64,000 nucleotides of DNA from Ruegeria halocynthiae (GCF_000743705.1 NZ_JQEZ01000002.1:678862-742861), one strand, 5' to 3'; shown: positions 43,551 through 53,233, counted from the stretch's first letter. The notes: generated from the letters alone by a model not told the origin. Made by a program: numbers and translations.

Positions 43551-45469
43551 GCCCCCACCAGTTGGCGATAGATCTGCGGCAGCGCCATGGTCAGGCGATG
43601 CGGGTCGGGGATGACGGCGAAACCGCCCTGCCCGAACATACGCGGGAACCAGCTTTTGCCGGTTTTGTCGATGGTGACGCCAAAGACCGATTGCCCGGCG
43701 CGACGCGCTTCGCGGATCGCCATTCGGGTGTCTTCGATCCCGTGGCGGCCCTCGTAATGATCCAGATCATTGGGCTTGCCGTCGGTGATGACCAGCAGCA
43801 GGCGGCGTTTGCGCGATTGCGCGGCCAGATCAGCCGAGCAATGCCGGATCGCCGCCCCCAACCGCGTGTAATGGCCGGGGCGCAATGAGGCGATGCGCTG
43901 TTCTACTGGTTTGCCCATGGGTTCATCGAACCTCTTGCAGCGCTGCACGTAAACCCGCTGGCGTTTCAGCGAACTGAAGGCGTGGATGGCGAAATCGTCG
44001 CCGCAGGCATTCAGGCCCCAGGCCAGCGCGGCCAGCGCCTCACGCTCAATGTCGATCACCGCGCGGCCAGTGACCGCGCTTTCGGTTGAACGGCTGACAT
44101 CCAGCAGGATTGACACCGCCAGATCGCGGGCCACCGGGCGGGATTGCAGCCAGACGCGTTCATTGCCCTCGCCGCGGGCAAGACGGTCAGCTTCGGCCCG
44201 CACGGCGGCTTCGATATCCAGTTGGTCACCGTCCAGATGGCCGCGCGTCATCACCCGCCCGGGGCGCAGCGCCTCGAACTGGCGCTTGACCGCGCGGATA
44301 CGGCGGGCGGTGGCGGGGTCTTTGCCGAACTCTGCCGCATCTTCGCGGATATCGGCGTCGGACAGCAGGACATTGACGTGATCGGGCAGATATTGCCCCG
44401 TGCGCACATCCCATTCGGGATACAGGATACGGCCCGACAGCCGTTCGCGGTTCACGTCCTCAGGCGCCAGATCCAGATGCAGTTTCAGCTTGGTTGGCGG
44501 CGCTTTGGAGATCTGGCCCAACCCGATTTCTTCCTGATCGTCGGCGGCCTTTTTGGCGTTGTCGGGATCGTCGTCGTCAATGCGCCGATTGATGTTCAGG
44601 AATTCGGCCCAGCTGAGGATCGCTTCGAACTTGTGCAGGATGAAACTGTCACTGCGTGTGGCCTGATCGGATTTGCGGCGACGGGCGCGGTGGGTTTTTT
44701 CATCCGATTCCTCGGGCGGGCCTTCGGTATCGGGGTTTTCAACTTCGTTGTGTTCGGACAACCCGACGGCGCGCAGCTCGGGCCACAGGGGGATCGGGCG
44801 AAAACGCTGATACCCGCGCGGGGCCGTAACGGTGTCGTCCAGTGCCCTCAACTGTTCAGCCCTGGCAGACAGCGGCGCAGGATCACCCAGCATGTGCCGC
44901 AGCAGTTCTTCCAGCGCGGCCTCAACCGGCGGCAGGTTCGGGATATCGCGCTGATGCAGCAGCCCCTTGCAAAGCTCGGAATACAGCGGGCGCAGGCCGG
45001 GGGCGTCGTCCAGCGTCGCCTTTACCATCCTCTGCGCGGCGTCCAGCGCGCGCAGATCGGCACGCAGAGGGTCATCTTCGTCAATGCGGGTTCCGGCATG
45101 GGCCGCCGCCGCCGCCAGCCAGACATAAAGCGCACCGTTCGCCTCGCGCGCGGGGAAAACGGCCAGCCGTTCCGGCAGGCGCAACACCTCGCCATCGAAC
45201 GATGCGCGCGGCATCAGCTCTGCCTCGGTGCCCAGACGGCGGCGCCAGCTTAGGCGGTGGCGCGACACTTCGGGCGAGACCGGGCGCAATTCAACGCCCG
45301 GACTGCCCCCAAGCCCCCGAAAAAGGACTGCCAGCCGCCCCGCGACCTCAGAAAGGTCGACCGCGGCTCCAACATGCACCTGGGGTGCATCGAGGCGACT
45401 GGCAAGGGTGTGCCACAGTTTCCCGATCGTTTCTTCGGGTTCCCATGGCTCAAAATCGATCTTGACCAT
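43547..45469 (-). CDS. norD: NorD, von Willebrand A-domain protein for NO reductase activation
   Basis: A 640-residue soluble protein. The C-terminal VWA domain has the metal-ion site ILLDVSRSTESAV (DxSxS) and the later LLLVITDGKPNDLDHYEG. The middle is highly charged (EESDEKTHRARRRKSD). With the NorQ ATPase it forms a chaperone that inserts the non-heme iron into NorB. It lies 9 bp after norQ and overlaps norE. Length matches NorD. Confidence 0.95.
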   Translation of the reverse strand: MVKIDFEPWEPEETIGKLWHTLASRLDAPQVHVGAAVDLSEVAGRLAVLFRGLGGSPGVELRPVSPEVSRHRLSWRRRLGTEAELMPRASFDGEVLRLPERLAVFPAREANGALYVWLAAAAAHAGTRIDEDDPLRADLRALDAAQRMVKATLDDAPGLRPLYSELCKGLLHQRDIPNLPPVEAALEELLRHMLGDPAPLSARAEQLRALDDTVTAPRGYQRFRPIPLWPELRAVGLSEHNEVENPDTEGPPEESDEKTHRARRRKSDQATRSDSFILHKFEAILSWAEFLNINRRIDDDDPDNAKKAADDQEEIGLGQISKAPPTKLKLHLDLAPEDVNRERLSGRILYPEWDVRTGQYLPDHVNVLLSDADIREDAAEFGKDPATARRIRAVKRQFEALRPGRVMTRGHLDGDQLDIEAAVRAEADRLARGEGNERVWLQSRPVARDLAVSILLDVSRSTESAVTGRAVIDIEREALAALAWGLNACGDDFAIHAFSSLKRQRVYVQRCKRFDEPMGKPVEQRIASLRPGHYTRLGAAIRHCSADLAAQSRKRRLLLVITDGKPNDLDHYEGRHGIEDTRMAIREARRAGQSVFGVTIDKTGKSWFPRMFGQGGFAVIPDPHRLTMALPQIYRQLVGA

Positions 45470-45478
45470 TGGCCGGCC

Positions 45479-46297
45479 TCACCCAAAGACAGCCGTGACA
45501 AGATCGAGGAGCCCGCGTTTGGTGTCCTCGTCATCAGTCAGAGGTTCAATCATTGCGGCAAGGATGGCGCGGTCGGTGGACATGCCCTGTGCGATCAGTG
45601 TCGCGGCATAGACAACCAGACGGGTGGAAACGCCTTCCTCAAGATCCTGACCCTTGAGCCCGCGCAGCTTGCCCGCCAGCCGGATCAGCGGCTTGCAGCG
45701 CTCCAGCGGCAGGCCGCTTTCCTGCGCGACCACCTGTGCCTCCAACTCGGGCGACGGAAAGTCGAATTCCAGCGAGATGAACCGCTGCCGGGTCGAGGGT
45801 TTCAGGGTTTTCAGGATATTCTGGTAACCGGGGTTATAGGACGCCACCAGCATGAAACCGGGCGCGGCCTCAAGCTCCTCGCCGGTGCGGTCGATCGGCA
45901 GGATGCGCCGGTCGTCGGTCAGCGGGTGCAGCACGACGGTCACGTCCTTGCGGGCCTCGACCACCTCATCCAGATAGCAGATCGCGCCTTCGCGCACCGC
46001 GCGGGTCAGCGGGCCATCGACCCAGACGGTTTCGCCGCCTTTCAGCAGATAGCGTCCGATCAGATCGGCGGCGGCCAGATCGTCGTGGCAGGCCACGGTA
46101 TAAAGCGGGCGGCCAAGGCTGGCGGCCATATGGGCCACAAAGCGGGTTTTGCCGCAGCCTGTCGGCCCTTTCAGCAGGACCGGCAGATCGTTGTCATAGG
46201 CGGCGTTGAACACGTCGCATTCATCGCCCTGAGGCAGGTAGAAGGGGGCGTCAGCCGCCCCCGTTCCCAGTTGTAAGGAGCCATCCATATCCATCAC
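45479..46297 (-). CDS. norQ: NorQ, MoxR-type AAA+ ATPase
   Basis: A 272-residue AAA+ protein. Walker A is LLKGPTGCGKTRFVAHMA at about residues 40-57, Walker B is ICYLDEVVEARKDV, and sensor 1 VASYNPGYQN follows. It works with NorD to activate nitric oxide reductase. The start overlaps the norB stop by four bases. Family and position agree. Confidence 0.96.
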   Translation of the reverse strand: MMDMDGSLQLGTGAADAPFYLPQGDECDVFNAAYDNDLPVLLKGPTGCGKTRFVAHMAASLGRPLYTVACHDDLAAADLIGRYLLKGGETVWVDGPLTRAVREGAICYLDEVVEARKDVTVVLHPLTDDRRILPIDRTGEELEAAPGFMLVASYNPGYQNILKTLKPSTRQRFISLEFDFPSPELEAQVVAQESGLPLERCKPLIRLAGKLRGLKGQDLEEGVSTRLVVYAATLIAQGMSTDRAILAAMIEPLTDDEDTKRGLLDLVTAVFG

Positions 46298-47661
46298 TCC
46301 GCCGGGGTCTTGGCTGCGCCGGGTTCGATGACCTCTTTCCGGGGCACCCAGATTGAATAGATGAACAGCAGCGCACCGATGACCACCACCAGACCAGAGC
46401 CAAAGCGCATCCAGTAGAAGATCGCGATCTGATCCTGCACATCCATAAAGTAGTCACCGACCACCCGCTGCATGTGCGTCTGAACGGTTCCGCCAAAGGT
46501 CAGGACAAAGGTCATGAAGACCATGCCGCTGGTCATCAGCCAGAAAGATCCCATGTTCAGCACCTGATTATACGGATCGCGGTTTTTCAGGATCGGCATG
46601 GCATAGCTGAAGATCGCCAGGTTGAGGCAGACATAGGCACCGTAAAAGGCCAGGTGACCATGAGCCGCCGTAATCTGCGTGCCGTGGGTATAGTAGTTCA
46701 CCCCGTGCAGCGTGTGCAGAAAGCCCCAGACGCCCGCGCCAAAGAAAGCCAGCGTGGCACAGCCCAGCGACCACAGCAGTGCGGCCTTGTTGGGATGGTC
46801 CCGGCGGCCCTTCCAGACCATGACAAAAGCAAAGGCCATCATCGCAAAAAACGGGATCACTTCGAGGCTTGAGAAGATCGACCCGATCCACTGCCAGTAA
46901 CCCGGTGTCCCGATCCAGTAATAGTGGTGGCCAGTGCCAAGAATGCCCGAGAACAGCGCGGCGGCGACAATGACATAAAGCCATTTCTCGACGATCTCAC
47001 GGTCCACACCAGTCAGCTTAAGCATCAGGTAGGCCAGGATCGAGGCCATGATCAGTTCCCACACACCTTCGACCCACAGGTGGACGACATACCACCAGTA
47101 TTGCTTGTCCAGGGACAGGTTGCCTGGGTTGTAGAAGGCAAACAGGAACAGCAGCGCCAGACCCCACAGACCCAACAGAAGGATGTTGGTGATGGCGGTT
47201 TTCTTGCCCTTCAGAACGGTCATCGACACGTTGTAAAGGAAGATCAGCGCAGCCACGACGATGCCGGCCTTGACCCATTTGGGTTGCTCAAGGAACTCGC
47301 GCCCTTCTTTGCCCAGCAGCCAGTTGCCTTCGAACAGGTTGAACGTATAGGTCAGCACCGCGCCCAGCGTCCCGACCACAAGGATCAACAACTGCAGATA
47401 CGCCAGCTTGGTCGAGTGGATTTCCCGCTCGGATTCCTCGGGAATCAGGAAGTAGGCTGCGCCAAAGAAGCCCAGGATCAGCCAGACAATCAGCGCATTG
47501 GTGTGCAGCATCCGAACAATGTTGAACGGCAGCAGCTCACTCAGGAAATTGGGGGACACATAGATCCAGCCTGCCAGCAGGCCGCCGGTCACCTGGATCG
47601 CGAACAAGCCCATTGCCACGGCAAAATAGGCATAGGCCACTTTTTGGGATTCGTATTTCAT
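46294..47661 (-). CDS. norB: Nitric oxide reductase subunit B
   Basis: A 455-residue, 12-helix member of the heme-copper oxidase superfamily. The histidine ligands lie in MLHTNALIVWLILGF, in VVHLWVEGVWELIMASILAY and in GTGHHYYWIGTPGYWQWIGS, and later in NYYTHGTQITAAHGHLAFYG. It reduces two NO to N2O at a heme b3/non-heme iron centre, taking electrons from NorC. It follows norC by 15 bp. Confidence 0.98.
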   Translation of the reverse strand: MKYESQKVAYAYFAVAMGLFAIQVTGGLLAGWIYVSPNFLSELLPFNIVRMLHTNALIVWLILGFFGAAYFLIPEESEREIHSTKLAYLQLLILVVGTLGAVLTYTFNLFEGNWLLGKEGREFLEQPKWVKAGIVVAALIFLYNVSMTVLKGKKTAITNILLLGLWGLALLFLFAFYNPGNLSLDKQYWWYVVHLWVEGVWELIMASILAYLMLKLTGVDREIVEKWLYVIVAAALFSGILGTGHHYYWIGTPGYWQWIGSIFSSLEVIPFFAMMAFAFVMVWKGRRDHPNKAALLWSLGCATLAFFGAGVWGFLHTLHGVNYYTHGTQITAAHGHLAFYGAYVCLNLAIFSYAMPILKNRDPYNQVLNMGSFWLMTSGMVFMTFVLTFGGTVQTHMQRVVGDYFMDVQDQIAIFYWMRFGSGLVVVIGALLFIYSIWVPRKEVIEPGAAKTPAE

Positions 47662-47676
47662 TTCATTGTTCCCTTC

Positions 47677-48126
47677 TCAGCCCGCCTCGTTGGGGGGCCA
47701 GCCCTGCGCGTCGATGTTGTCGGTCCAGATCAGGAAGTTGGCCAGATCGCGGATCTCTTCGTCGCTGAGGTTGAAATTGGGCATCTGCCGGCGACCGGGA
47801 ATGCCGGTCGGCTGCGCCTCCATCCAGCCCTTGAGGGTTTCAAAGGCCGATTCCGGGTCGTCCAGAACATCCCAACGGGTCATTACGTTGCCGACCTCGG
47901 GGGCAAAGTAGGCCCCTTCGCCCAGGATCGTGTGACAGTTGATACAGGCGTGTTTTTCCCAGACGTGTTTGCCCCGCACCACACTTTCATCGAGTTTCGC
48001 CGAATTCTCGGAGTTCACGATATACCAGTGGGAATGGGCCGACAGGGCCAGAAAAATTAAAATAAAGAACAGTGACCCGCCATAAAATATGTTGCGGGCC
48101 ATGCTCTTGGTCATGACTTCTCGCAT
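47677..48126 (-). CDS. norC: Nitric oxide reductase subunit C
   Basis: A 149-residue membrane-anchored cytochrome c. One N-terminal helix (residues 14-30) is followed by a heme motif CINCH at 61-65 and an axial Met probably in RRQMPNFNLS. It passes electrons to NorB. The ATG at 48126 has AAAGGAG seven bases upstream; an ATG at 48114 is an alternative. An Nnr box lies 64 bp upstream. It is the first gene of norCBQDEF. Confidence 0.97.
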   Translation of the reverse strand: MREVMTKSMARNIFYGGSLFFILIFLALSAHSHWYIVNSENSAKLDESVVRGKHVWEKHACINCHTILGEGAYFAPEVGNVMTRWDVLDDPESAFETLKGWMEAQPTGIPGRRQMPNFNLSDEEIRDLANFLIWTDNIDAQGWPPNEAG

Positions 48127-48189
48127 TGCGCTCTCCTTTGCGCCGCATTGCTGGTTCCGGCAGAATGGCTGCGGGGCCGTGGGGCCGCC

Positions 48190-48203
48190 TTAACGAAAGT
48201 CAA
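48190..48203. promoter_or_regulatory. Nnr/FNR-type box upstream of norC
   Basis: TTAAC-GAAA-GTCAA, read on the minus strand as TTGAC-TTTC-GTTAA, 64 bp before the norC start. One of six such boxes in the cluster. Confidence 0.78.
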
Positions 48204-48225
48204 GACTGGTGGAATCAAATGATTT

Positions 48226-49407
48226 TCACCCCGCCCGTGGGGGCCTTGGCCCGGTCAGCGCTGGCCACATTGCGATCAGATAAAGTGCAAAGGCGCTGAC
48301 CCACAAACCGTCAGACAACAGCATCGCCACCGGGTACCCCGCATCCAGCGAGGCCCCGACCCAACGCGACAGGGCTGCGACCGCCATCAACCCATAAGCC
48401 ACGACTACTGGCCCCGGCGCGATCAGCGCGCGGCCGCTATGACCCAGCGCTGCGCGGCTCATGACCGCCAGGGTCGTGCCGCCGACGCAACCGATCCCAA
48501 GGACATGAACGGCGGCGACCTCATTGCCAAACCCCAGCACTGCCAGCCCCCACAGGATCAGCCCCAGCGCCAGCATCCCAAGCCCCATATGCAGCGCCAG
48601 CAGTATCGGTTGCCGCGCGGCCCAAACCGTGCGCCAGCGCGTCATGCGCAGGATCTGCACGATGCCCAGCGTCAGCGCCACAACCCCGGCCAAAGGGCCG
48701 GTCCCCAACGTCAGGACGCTCAGCGGCAGGATCAGGGCCAGAACCATGCCCACCTTGTCCAAACGGGCAACCGAAACCGGCCAGCCAGCTTCGGGCACCC
48801 CGGCGCGTTTCATGGCGTTGCGGGTAAAGGCCGGGGTGATCCGCCCGCCCAGAATACCGATCATCGCGCATAAGGTCAGCAACCCGGCACGCAGACCGGC
48901 TTGCAGCGTGTCGCTGGTGATGCCCATCCACTCCAGATGTGTCAGCAGGTTGGCCACCCAGATAAAGCACAGCAGCAGCAGGAAGATCATGTTCTGCGGT
49001 TTCGGACGACGCATAAGCTGCGATGCGATCTTGGCCGCCAGAATCGGCACAAACGCCAGATCGACGGCCGCGACCAGAACCGGTGACAGCATCCCTGAAA
49101 ACCACATCGCCATCCGACCCGCCAACCACAGCCCGGCGGCCAGAGTGATAAAGCGCGCCCGCGCCTCGGGGGCGCCGGTCCAGTTTGGCACGGCGGTCAG
49201 GAAAAACCCGCCCAGCGCTGCGGTCGCATAGCCGAAAATCATCTCATGCGCGTGCCACATGGGCGGCGTCATGCCGTAATCCGGGACCACATAAGGCACC
49301 GTCAGCCACACGCCCCAAACCACCCCGACAAACAGGCCATAAAGCCCGGCGGACAGGAAAAAAACACGAAACCCCTCACCTAAAACGCGGGCGATGACTG
49401 TGGGCAT
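48226..49407 (-). CDS. nnrS: NnrS family heme-copper membrane protein
   Basis: A 393-residue, highly hydrophobic protein with about twelve membrane segments. Family marks include WHAHEMIFGYATAALGGFFL near residue 55 and HMGLGMLALGLILWGLAVLG. NnrS binds heme and copper and eases nitrosative stress in denitrifiers. The ATG at 49407 is preceded by GAGGAGAGC; an ATG at 49452 is less likely. It has its own Nnr box and is divergent from nirS. Confidence 0.93.
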   Translation of the reverse strand: MPTVIARVLGEGFRVFFLSAGLYGLFVGVVWGVWLTVPYVVPDYGMTPPMWHAHEMIFGYATAALGGFFLTAVPNWTGAPEARARFITLAAGLWLAGRMAMWFSGMLSPVLVAAVDLAFVPILAAKIASQLMRRPKPQNMIFLLLLCFIWVANLLTHLEWMGITSDTLQAGLRAGLLTLCAMIGILGGRITPAFTRNAMKRAGVPEAGWPVSVARLDKVGMVLALILPLSVLTLGTGPLAGVVALTLGIVQILRMTRWRTVWAARQPILLALHMGLGMLALGLILWGLAVLGFGNEVAAVHVLGIGCVGGTTLAVMSRAALGHSGRALIAPGPVVVAYGLMAVAALSRWVGASLDAGYPVAMLLSDGLWVSAFALYLIAMWPALTGPRPPRAG

Positions 49408-49461
49408 GGCTGCTCTCCTCGGTCGTTTTTCCTGACCTAGCAAGCGATCCACGCGGGCGAC

Positions 49462-49475
49462 TTAACCAAAATCAA
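49462..49475. promoter_or_regulatory. Nnr/FNR-type box upstream of nnrS
   Basis: TTAAC-CAAA-ATCAA, 55 bp before the nnrS start on the minus strand. It is separate from the nirS box 94 bp further on in the same divergent gap. Confidence 0.72.
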
Positions 49476-49568
49476 AAACCCCCGGAAAATATGACCCTGA
49501 GACACAGATTTTTCCGCGATCATTTTCGACGAATTATTCAGCCGGACCGCCCAATTGCCCCGCTCGTG

Positions 49569-49582
49569 TTGACTTTGGTCAA
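49569..49582. promoter_or_regulatory. Nnr/FNR-type box upstream of nirS
   Basis: TTGAC-TTTG-GTCAA, with both half sites perfect, 63 bp before the nirS start. Best-conserved box of the six. Confidence 0.82.
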
Positions 49583-49644
49583 GGAGAGCCTACGCGCGAT
49601 GTCCCACCCTTGGACCTGCCTCACCACGCAAATGGAGAGTGATC

Positions 49645-51321
49645 ATGTCACTTGGAATCAGCTACAACAAAACTGGCCGCGCCTTTGGGGTCGGTTTGGC
49701 GATGCTGCTGGGCAGCGTCGCTGCACCAACCTTCGCCGAAGAGCCAACATTAAGCGACGAAGCCTTTGAATCGTCCAAACAGCTCTATTTTGAACAATGC
49801 GCCGGTTGCCACGGCGTTCTGCGCAAAGGCGCCACCGGCAAAAACCTTGAACCGCACTGGAAGAAAACCGCAGCCGACGGCACCGTGACCGAAGGCGGCA
49901 CCCTGCAACTGGGCCAGGAACGTCTGGAGAAGATCATCGCCTGGGGCACCGAAGGCGGCATGAACAACTTCTCGGACATCATGTCCGAGCAGGAAATCAA
50001 GGACATGGCGACCTACATCATGATGGATGCGCCAAAGCCGCCGGAAATGTCGCTGGAACAGATGATGGCGACCCGCAAGGTCTATGTCGAAGAAGAGGAT
50101 TACCCGACCGAGCCGCTGCATGGCCGCAACTGGGAAAACTTCTTTGTCGTCATCGAACGGGACGTGGGCAAGGTGGCCGTGATCGACGGCGACACCAAAG
50201 AGGTGCTGACCCATATCCCCACAGGCTATGCGGTGCACGTGCTGAAGGCGTCGGAACACCACGCGCTTGAAGAACCCGAAGAACCCGGCCGTTTCTGGTA
50301 CACCATGGGCCGCGACGGCAAGATGACCAAGATCGACCTCTGGCAGACGCCGGACAAGATGTTGGTGTCCGAAGTCAAGATTGCCTATGACGCCCGCGAC
50401 GTGGCCGTATCCGGCGACGGCAAATACGTCATCGGTGGGGGCTATTGGCCGCCGCACTTTGCTATCGTTGACGCACAGACGATGGAACCGGTCAAGGTCG
50501 TGTCCACCCGCGGCGTGAACGTGGACGGGGATTATGTGGAAGAGGCCCGCGTGGCTGCGATCTACACAACTCCGAACGAACCCACCTGGATCGTTGCGGT
50601 CAAAGAGCTGGGTCAGTTGTGGCAGGTCGATTACACCGATCTGGACAACCTGCGGATCGACAAGATCGACAGCGCCAAGTTCCTGCATGACGGGTTCTTT
50701 GATCCGACGGGCCGGTACTTCCAGATCGCCGCGAACGCGTCGAACAAGATGGTGGTCGTTGATACCGAAACCCACAAGCTTGAGGCGATGATCGACACCG
50801 CCGCCCTGCCGCACCCCGGTCCGGGTGCCAACTGGGTTGATCCGAATTGCGGCCCGGTCGCAGGCACGACCCACCTGGGCGTCGGCACCGTGACGGTTTG
50901 GGGCAACGATCCTGAAAACCGCCCCGATGACGCCTGGAAGGTCTGCTATGAGGTGGAAACCGACGGCCCCGGCCTGTTTGTCCGGACTCACCCGAACTCG
51001 GATTACATCTGGGCGGACCAGACCAAGCACCCCGAGCCTGAGGTTCAGCAATCGGTTCAGGTCATCTCGAAAGAGACCGGCGAGATCGTGAAAACCATCC
51101 AGATTACCGAAGACGAAGGCAGCGCCGCTGTTCACTTTGAATTCAACGCGGATGGGACCGAGGTCTGGGTGTCCAAATGGAACCTGTCGGACTCGCTGGA
51201 GCCCAACGGTCAGATCGTGATCTTCGACGCCAAGACGCTGGAAGAAATCGGTCGCATCGAAGGGCTTTATGCCCCGACCGGCAAGTTCAACGTCTACAAC
51301 CGGTCGAACCACGTCACCTGA
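49645..51321 (+). CDS. nirS: Cytochrome cd1 nitrite reductase
   Basis: A 558-residue periplasmic enzyme that reduces nitrite to NO. A signal peptide ends near residue 31 (PTFA). The N-terminal cytochrome c domain has CAGCH at residues 52-56. The remainder is the eight-bladed d1 propeller (RDVGKVAVIDGDTKEVLTHI, GRFWYTMGRDGKMTKIDLW). The start at 49645 follows GGAGAG; a GTG six bases earlier would add two residues. A terminator-like hairpin follows, then the NirT-like gene. Heme d1 is made by the nirE-nirN genes downstream. Confidence 0.98.
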   Translation: MSLGISYNKTGRAFGVGLAMLLGSVAAPTFAEEPTLSDEAFESSKQLYFEQCAGCHGVLRKGATGKNLEPHWKKTAADGTVTEGGTLQLGQERLEKIIAWGTEGGMNNFSDIMSEQEIKDMATYIMMDAPKPPEMSLEQMMATRKVYVEEEDYPTEPLHGRNWENFFVVIERDVGKVAVIDGDTKEVLTHIPTGYAVHVLKASEHHALEEPEEPGRFWYTMGRDGKMTKIDLWQTPDKMLVSEVKIAYDARDVAVSGDGKYVIGGGYWPPHFAIVDAQTMEPVKVVSTRGVNVDGDYVEEARVAAIYTTPNEPTWIVAVKELGQLWQVDYTDLDNLRIDKIDSAKFLHDGFFDPTGRYFQIAANASNKMVVVDTETHKLEAMIDTAALPHPGPGANWVDPNCGPVAGTTHLGVGTVTVWGNDPENRPDDAWKVCYEVETDGPGLFVRTHPNSDYIWADQTKHPEPEVQQSVQVISKETGEIVKTIQITEDEGSAAVHFEFNADGTEVWVSKWNLSDSLEPNGQIVIFDAKTLEEIGRIEGLYAPTGKFNVYNRSNHVT

Positions 51322-51340
51322 CGGATTCGCGACCAACACC

Positions 51341-51371
51341 GGAAAGGGCGGGCCCCTCGCCCGCCCTTTCC
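51341..51371 (+). terminator. Hairpin downstream of nirS
   Basis: Perfect 12-bp stem GGAAAGGGCGGG/CCCGCCCTTTCC with a 7-base loop, followed by TCGTTT. It probably limits transcription into the NirT-like gene, so that nirS is made in excess. Confidence 0.75.
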
Positions 51372-51445
51372 TCGTTTAAGCGATCAGCGACATTCACCGG
51401 CCTGTCACCCGAGGCCAGACAAGACAGCCAAAACGGAGCCCGGAT

Positions 51446-53233
51446 ATGACCCAGTCCGAACCGGATAAGAAAAAACCAATCTGGCGCCGGTATTTCCTGT
51501 GGGGAATGCCCGTGGCCGGTATTGCCGTGGCCTTTGCCGCCGGCATCGTCTTCTGGGGTGGGTTCAACACCGCCATGGAAGCCACCAACACCAAGGATTT
51601 CTGTATCTCGTGCCACGAGATGCGCGATTTCGTATACGAGGAATACACCGGCACGATCCATGACGTGAACCGGTCAGGCGTGGGCGCGGTTTGCTCCGAC
51701 TGTCACGTGCCCAAAGACTGGACCCATAAGATCATCCGCAAGATCAAGGCGTCGAAAGAGCTGTATGGCAAAATGGTCGGCACCATCAACACACGCGAAA
51801 AGTTCGAAGCCAAGCGTGTGCATCTGGCGATGAACGAGTGGGAACGGATGAAATCCTCGGACTCGCGCGAGTGCCGCAACTGCCACGATTTCGAATCGAT
51901 GATGCCAGAGTTTCAGAAGCCCCGCGCACGTCAGCAGCACCTGAACGCGATGAAAGTGGGCCAGACCTGTATCGACTGTCACAAGGGGATCGCGCATTCG
52001 GACGCCCGCGACCGGGCCGACGAAGAGTATCTGGAAGAACTCGAAGCGCCGAACCCAGACTTCATCCGCCCGGTTCCGCCGGAATACCTGGCCAGCCTTG
52101 CAAAAATCGAAGCCAAAGAGGCCGCCGTGGCCGAGGCTGAGAAAGCTGCCAAGCAGACCCAGCAAGAGGCTGTACAGACCCAGATCGCAGCCGCTGTTGA
52201 CGCAGCCGTTGCCGAAGAACGCGCCAAGGCAAATGGTGAAGACGCCGCAGCACCCGCAGGCGGGGGCAGCGGTGTCGGCGGCGATATCGACTGGAACGCC
52301 GTTGCCGGCGCGGATCTGAAACTGTTCTACCCCGGTCAGGCCTCGTTTGAATGGGTGCAGAACGGCAAGTTCCATGGCGGCGCCCGCCCGCTGACCAAGG
52401 GCGGTGATCAATGCACCACCTGCCACGCCAAGGAACTGGATGCGATTGGCAACAAGATCGTTGCGGGCGGAGAGCTGGAGCCCACGCCGATCCCCGGAAA
52501 ACGCGGTGTGATCGACGCGACAGTTCAGGCGGCCCATGACGATGAAAACCTGTATGTCCGCCTGCAATGGCCGGATGCGGGCCACAACCCAGCGCCCTTT
52601 GTCGATGGGGGCAAGATGGATCCCGACAATCAGATCAAGGTTGCCATGATGATCACCGGCACCGGCATTGAGCTGGGCGAACAGGTGGGTTGCTGGGCCT
52701 CGTGCCACGCCGACAACACCTATATGCCCTTCGCGCCCGAAGGTGACGCGATTGCCGCCAATGGTGATTTCACCAGCCGCATGACCGCACCGGGTACAGT
52801 GACCAAATACATCAGCGAAAGCCGCACAGATGTTGAGGTCAAAGGCCGTCGTGGCAAGGCGTTGGGCGGATGGGACAAGCTGCAGGCCGCCGAGCAGATC
52901 GAGCAATATCTGACCGATGGCACCTATCTGGACCTGATGCGGGTGTATGCCGATGGCAGCGCAACAAATGGCTATCTGCTGGAACAGCGCGTGGTCAACG
53001 ACGGCGAGATCGCCGCTTCGGCCAATCTGTCGGGTGGTATGTGGACCGTGGTCTTTGCCCGCCCGCTGAATTCCGGCGCGCCCGGCGATGTGCCGCTGGA
53101 ACCCGGCCAGACCTATACGGTGGGCTTTGCCATCCACGATGACTTTGCCGCCGCACGGTTCCACCATGTGACGCTGAACACCAGCCTTGCGTTGGATGAC
53201 GACGCGGCCGCAATCAACGTGGTGAAACAGTAA
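51446..53233 (+). CDS. NapC/NirT-like multiheme cytochrome c fused to a C-terminal ethylbenzene-dehydrogenase-like heme domain
   Basis: A 595-residue protein, about three times the length of a plain NapC/NirT. One N-terminal membrane helix (residues 17-40) anchors it. Four heme motifs make the NirT part: CISCH 53-57, CSDCH 83-87, CRNCH 143-147, CIDCH 175-179. A charged, probably coiled-coil linker (about 217-265) follows, then a fifth CTTCH at 323-327 and a C-x3-CH motif (CWASCH, 416-421) in a beta-rich domain like the ethylbenzene dehydrogenase gamma/DOMON heme fold. It likely takes quinol electrons and passes them to NirS. A cupredoxin gene follows 53 bp later. Confidence 0.85.
   Translation: MTQSEPDKKKPIWRRYFLWGMPVAGIAVAFAAGIVFWGGFNTAMEATNTKDFCISCHEMRDFVYEEYTGTIHDVNRSGVGAVCSDCHVPKDWTHKIIRKIKASKELYGKMVGTINTREKFEAKRVHLAMNEWERMKSSDSRECRNCHDFESMMPEFQKPRARQQHLNAMKVGQTCIDCHKGIAHSDARDRADEEYLEELEAPNPDFIRPVPPEYLASLAKIEAKEAAVAEAEKAAKQTQQEAVQTQIAAAVDAAVAEERAKANGEDAAAPAGGGSGVGGDIDWNAVAGADLKLFYPGQASFEWVQNGKFHGGARPLTKGGDQCTTCHAKELDAIGNKIVAGGELEPTPIPGKRGVIDATVQAAHDDENLYVRLQWPDAGHNPAPFVDGGKMDPDNQIKVAMMITGTGIELGEQVGCWASCHADNTYMPFAPEGDAIAANGDFTSRMTAPGTVTKYISESRTDVEVKGRRGKALGGWDKLQAAEQIEQYLTDGTYLDLMRVYADGSATNGYLLEQRVVNDGEIAASANLSGGMWTVVFARPLNSGAPGDVPLEPGQTYTVGFAIHDDFAAARFHHVTLNTSLALDDDAAAINVVKQ

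Noticed and set aside
49750..51339. 529-codon open frame antisense to nirS
   Set aside because: Mirror of a high-GC, strongly biased gene; no family pattern and no ribosome site.
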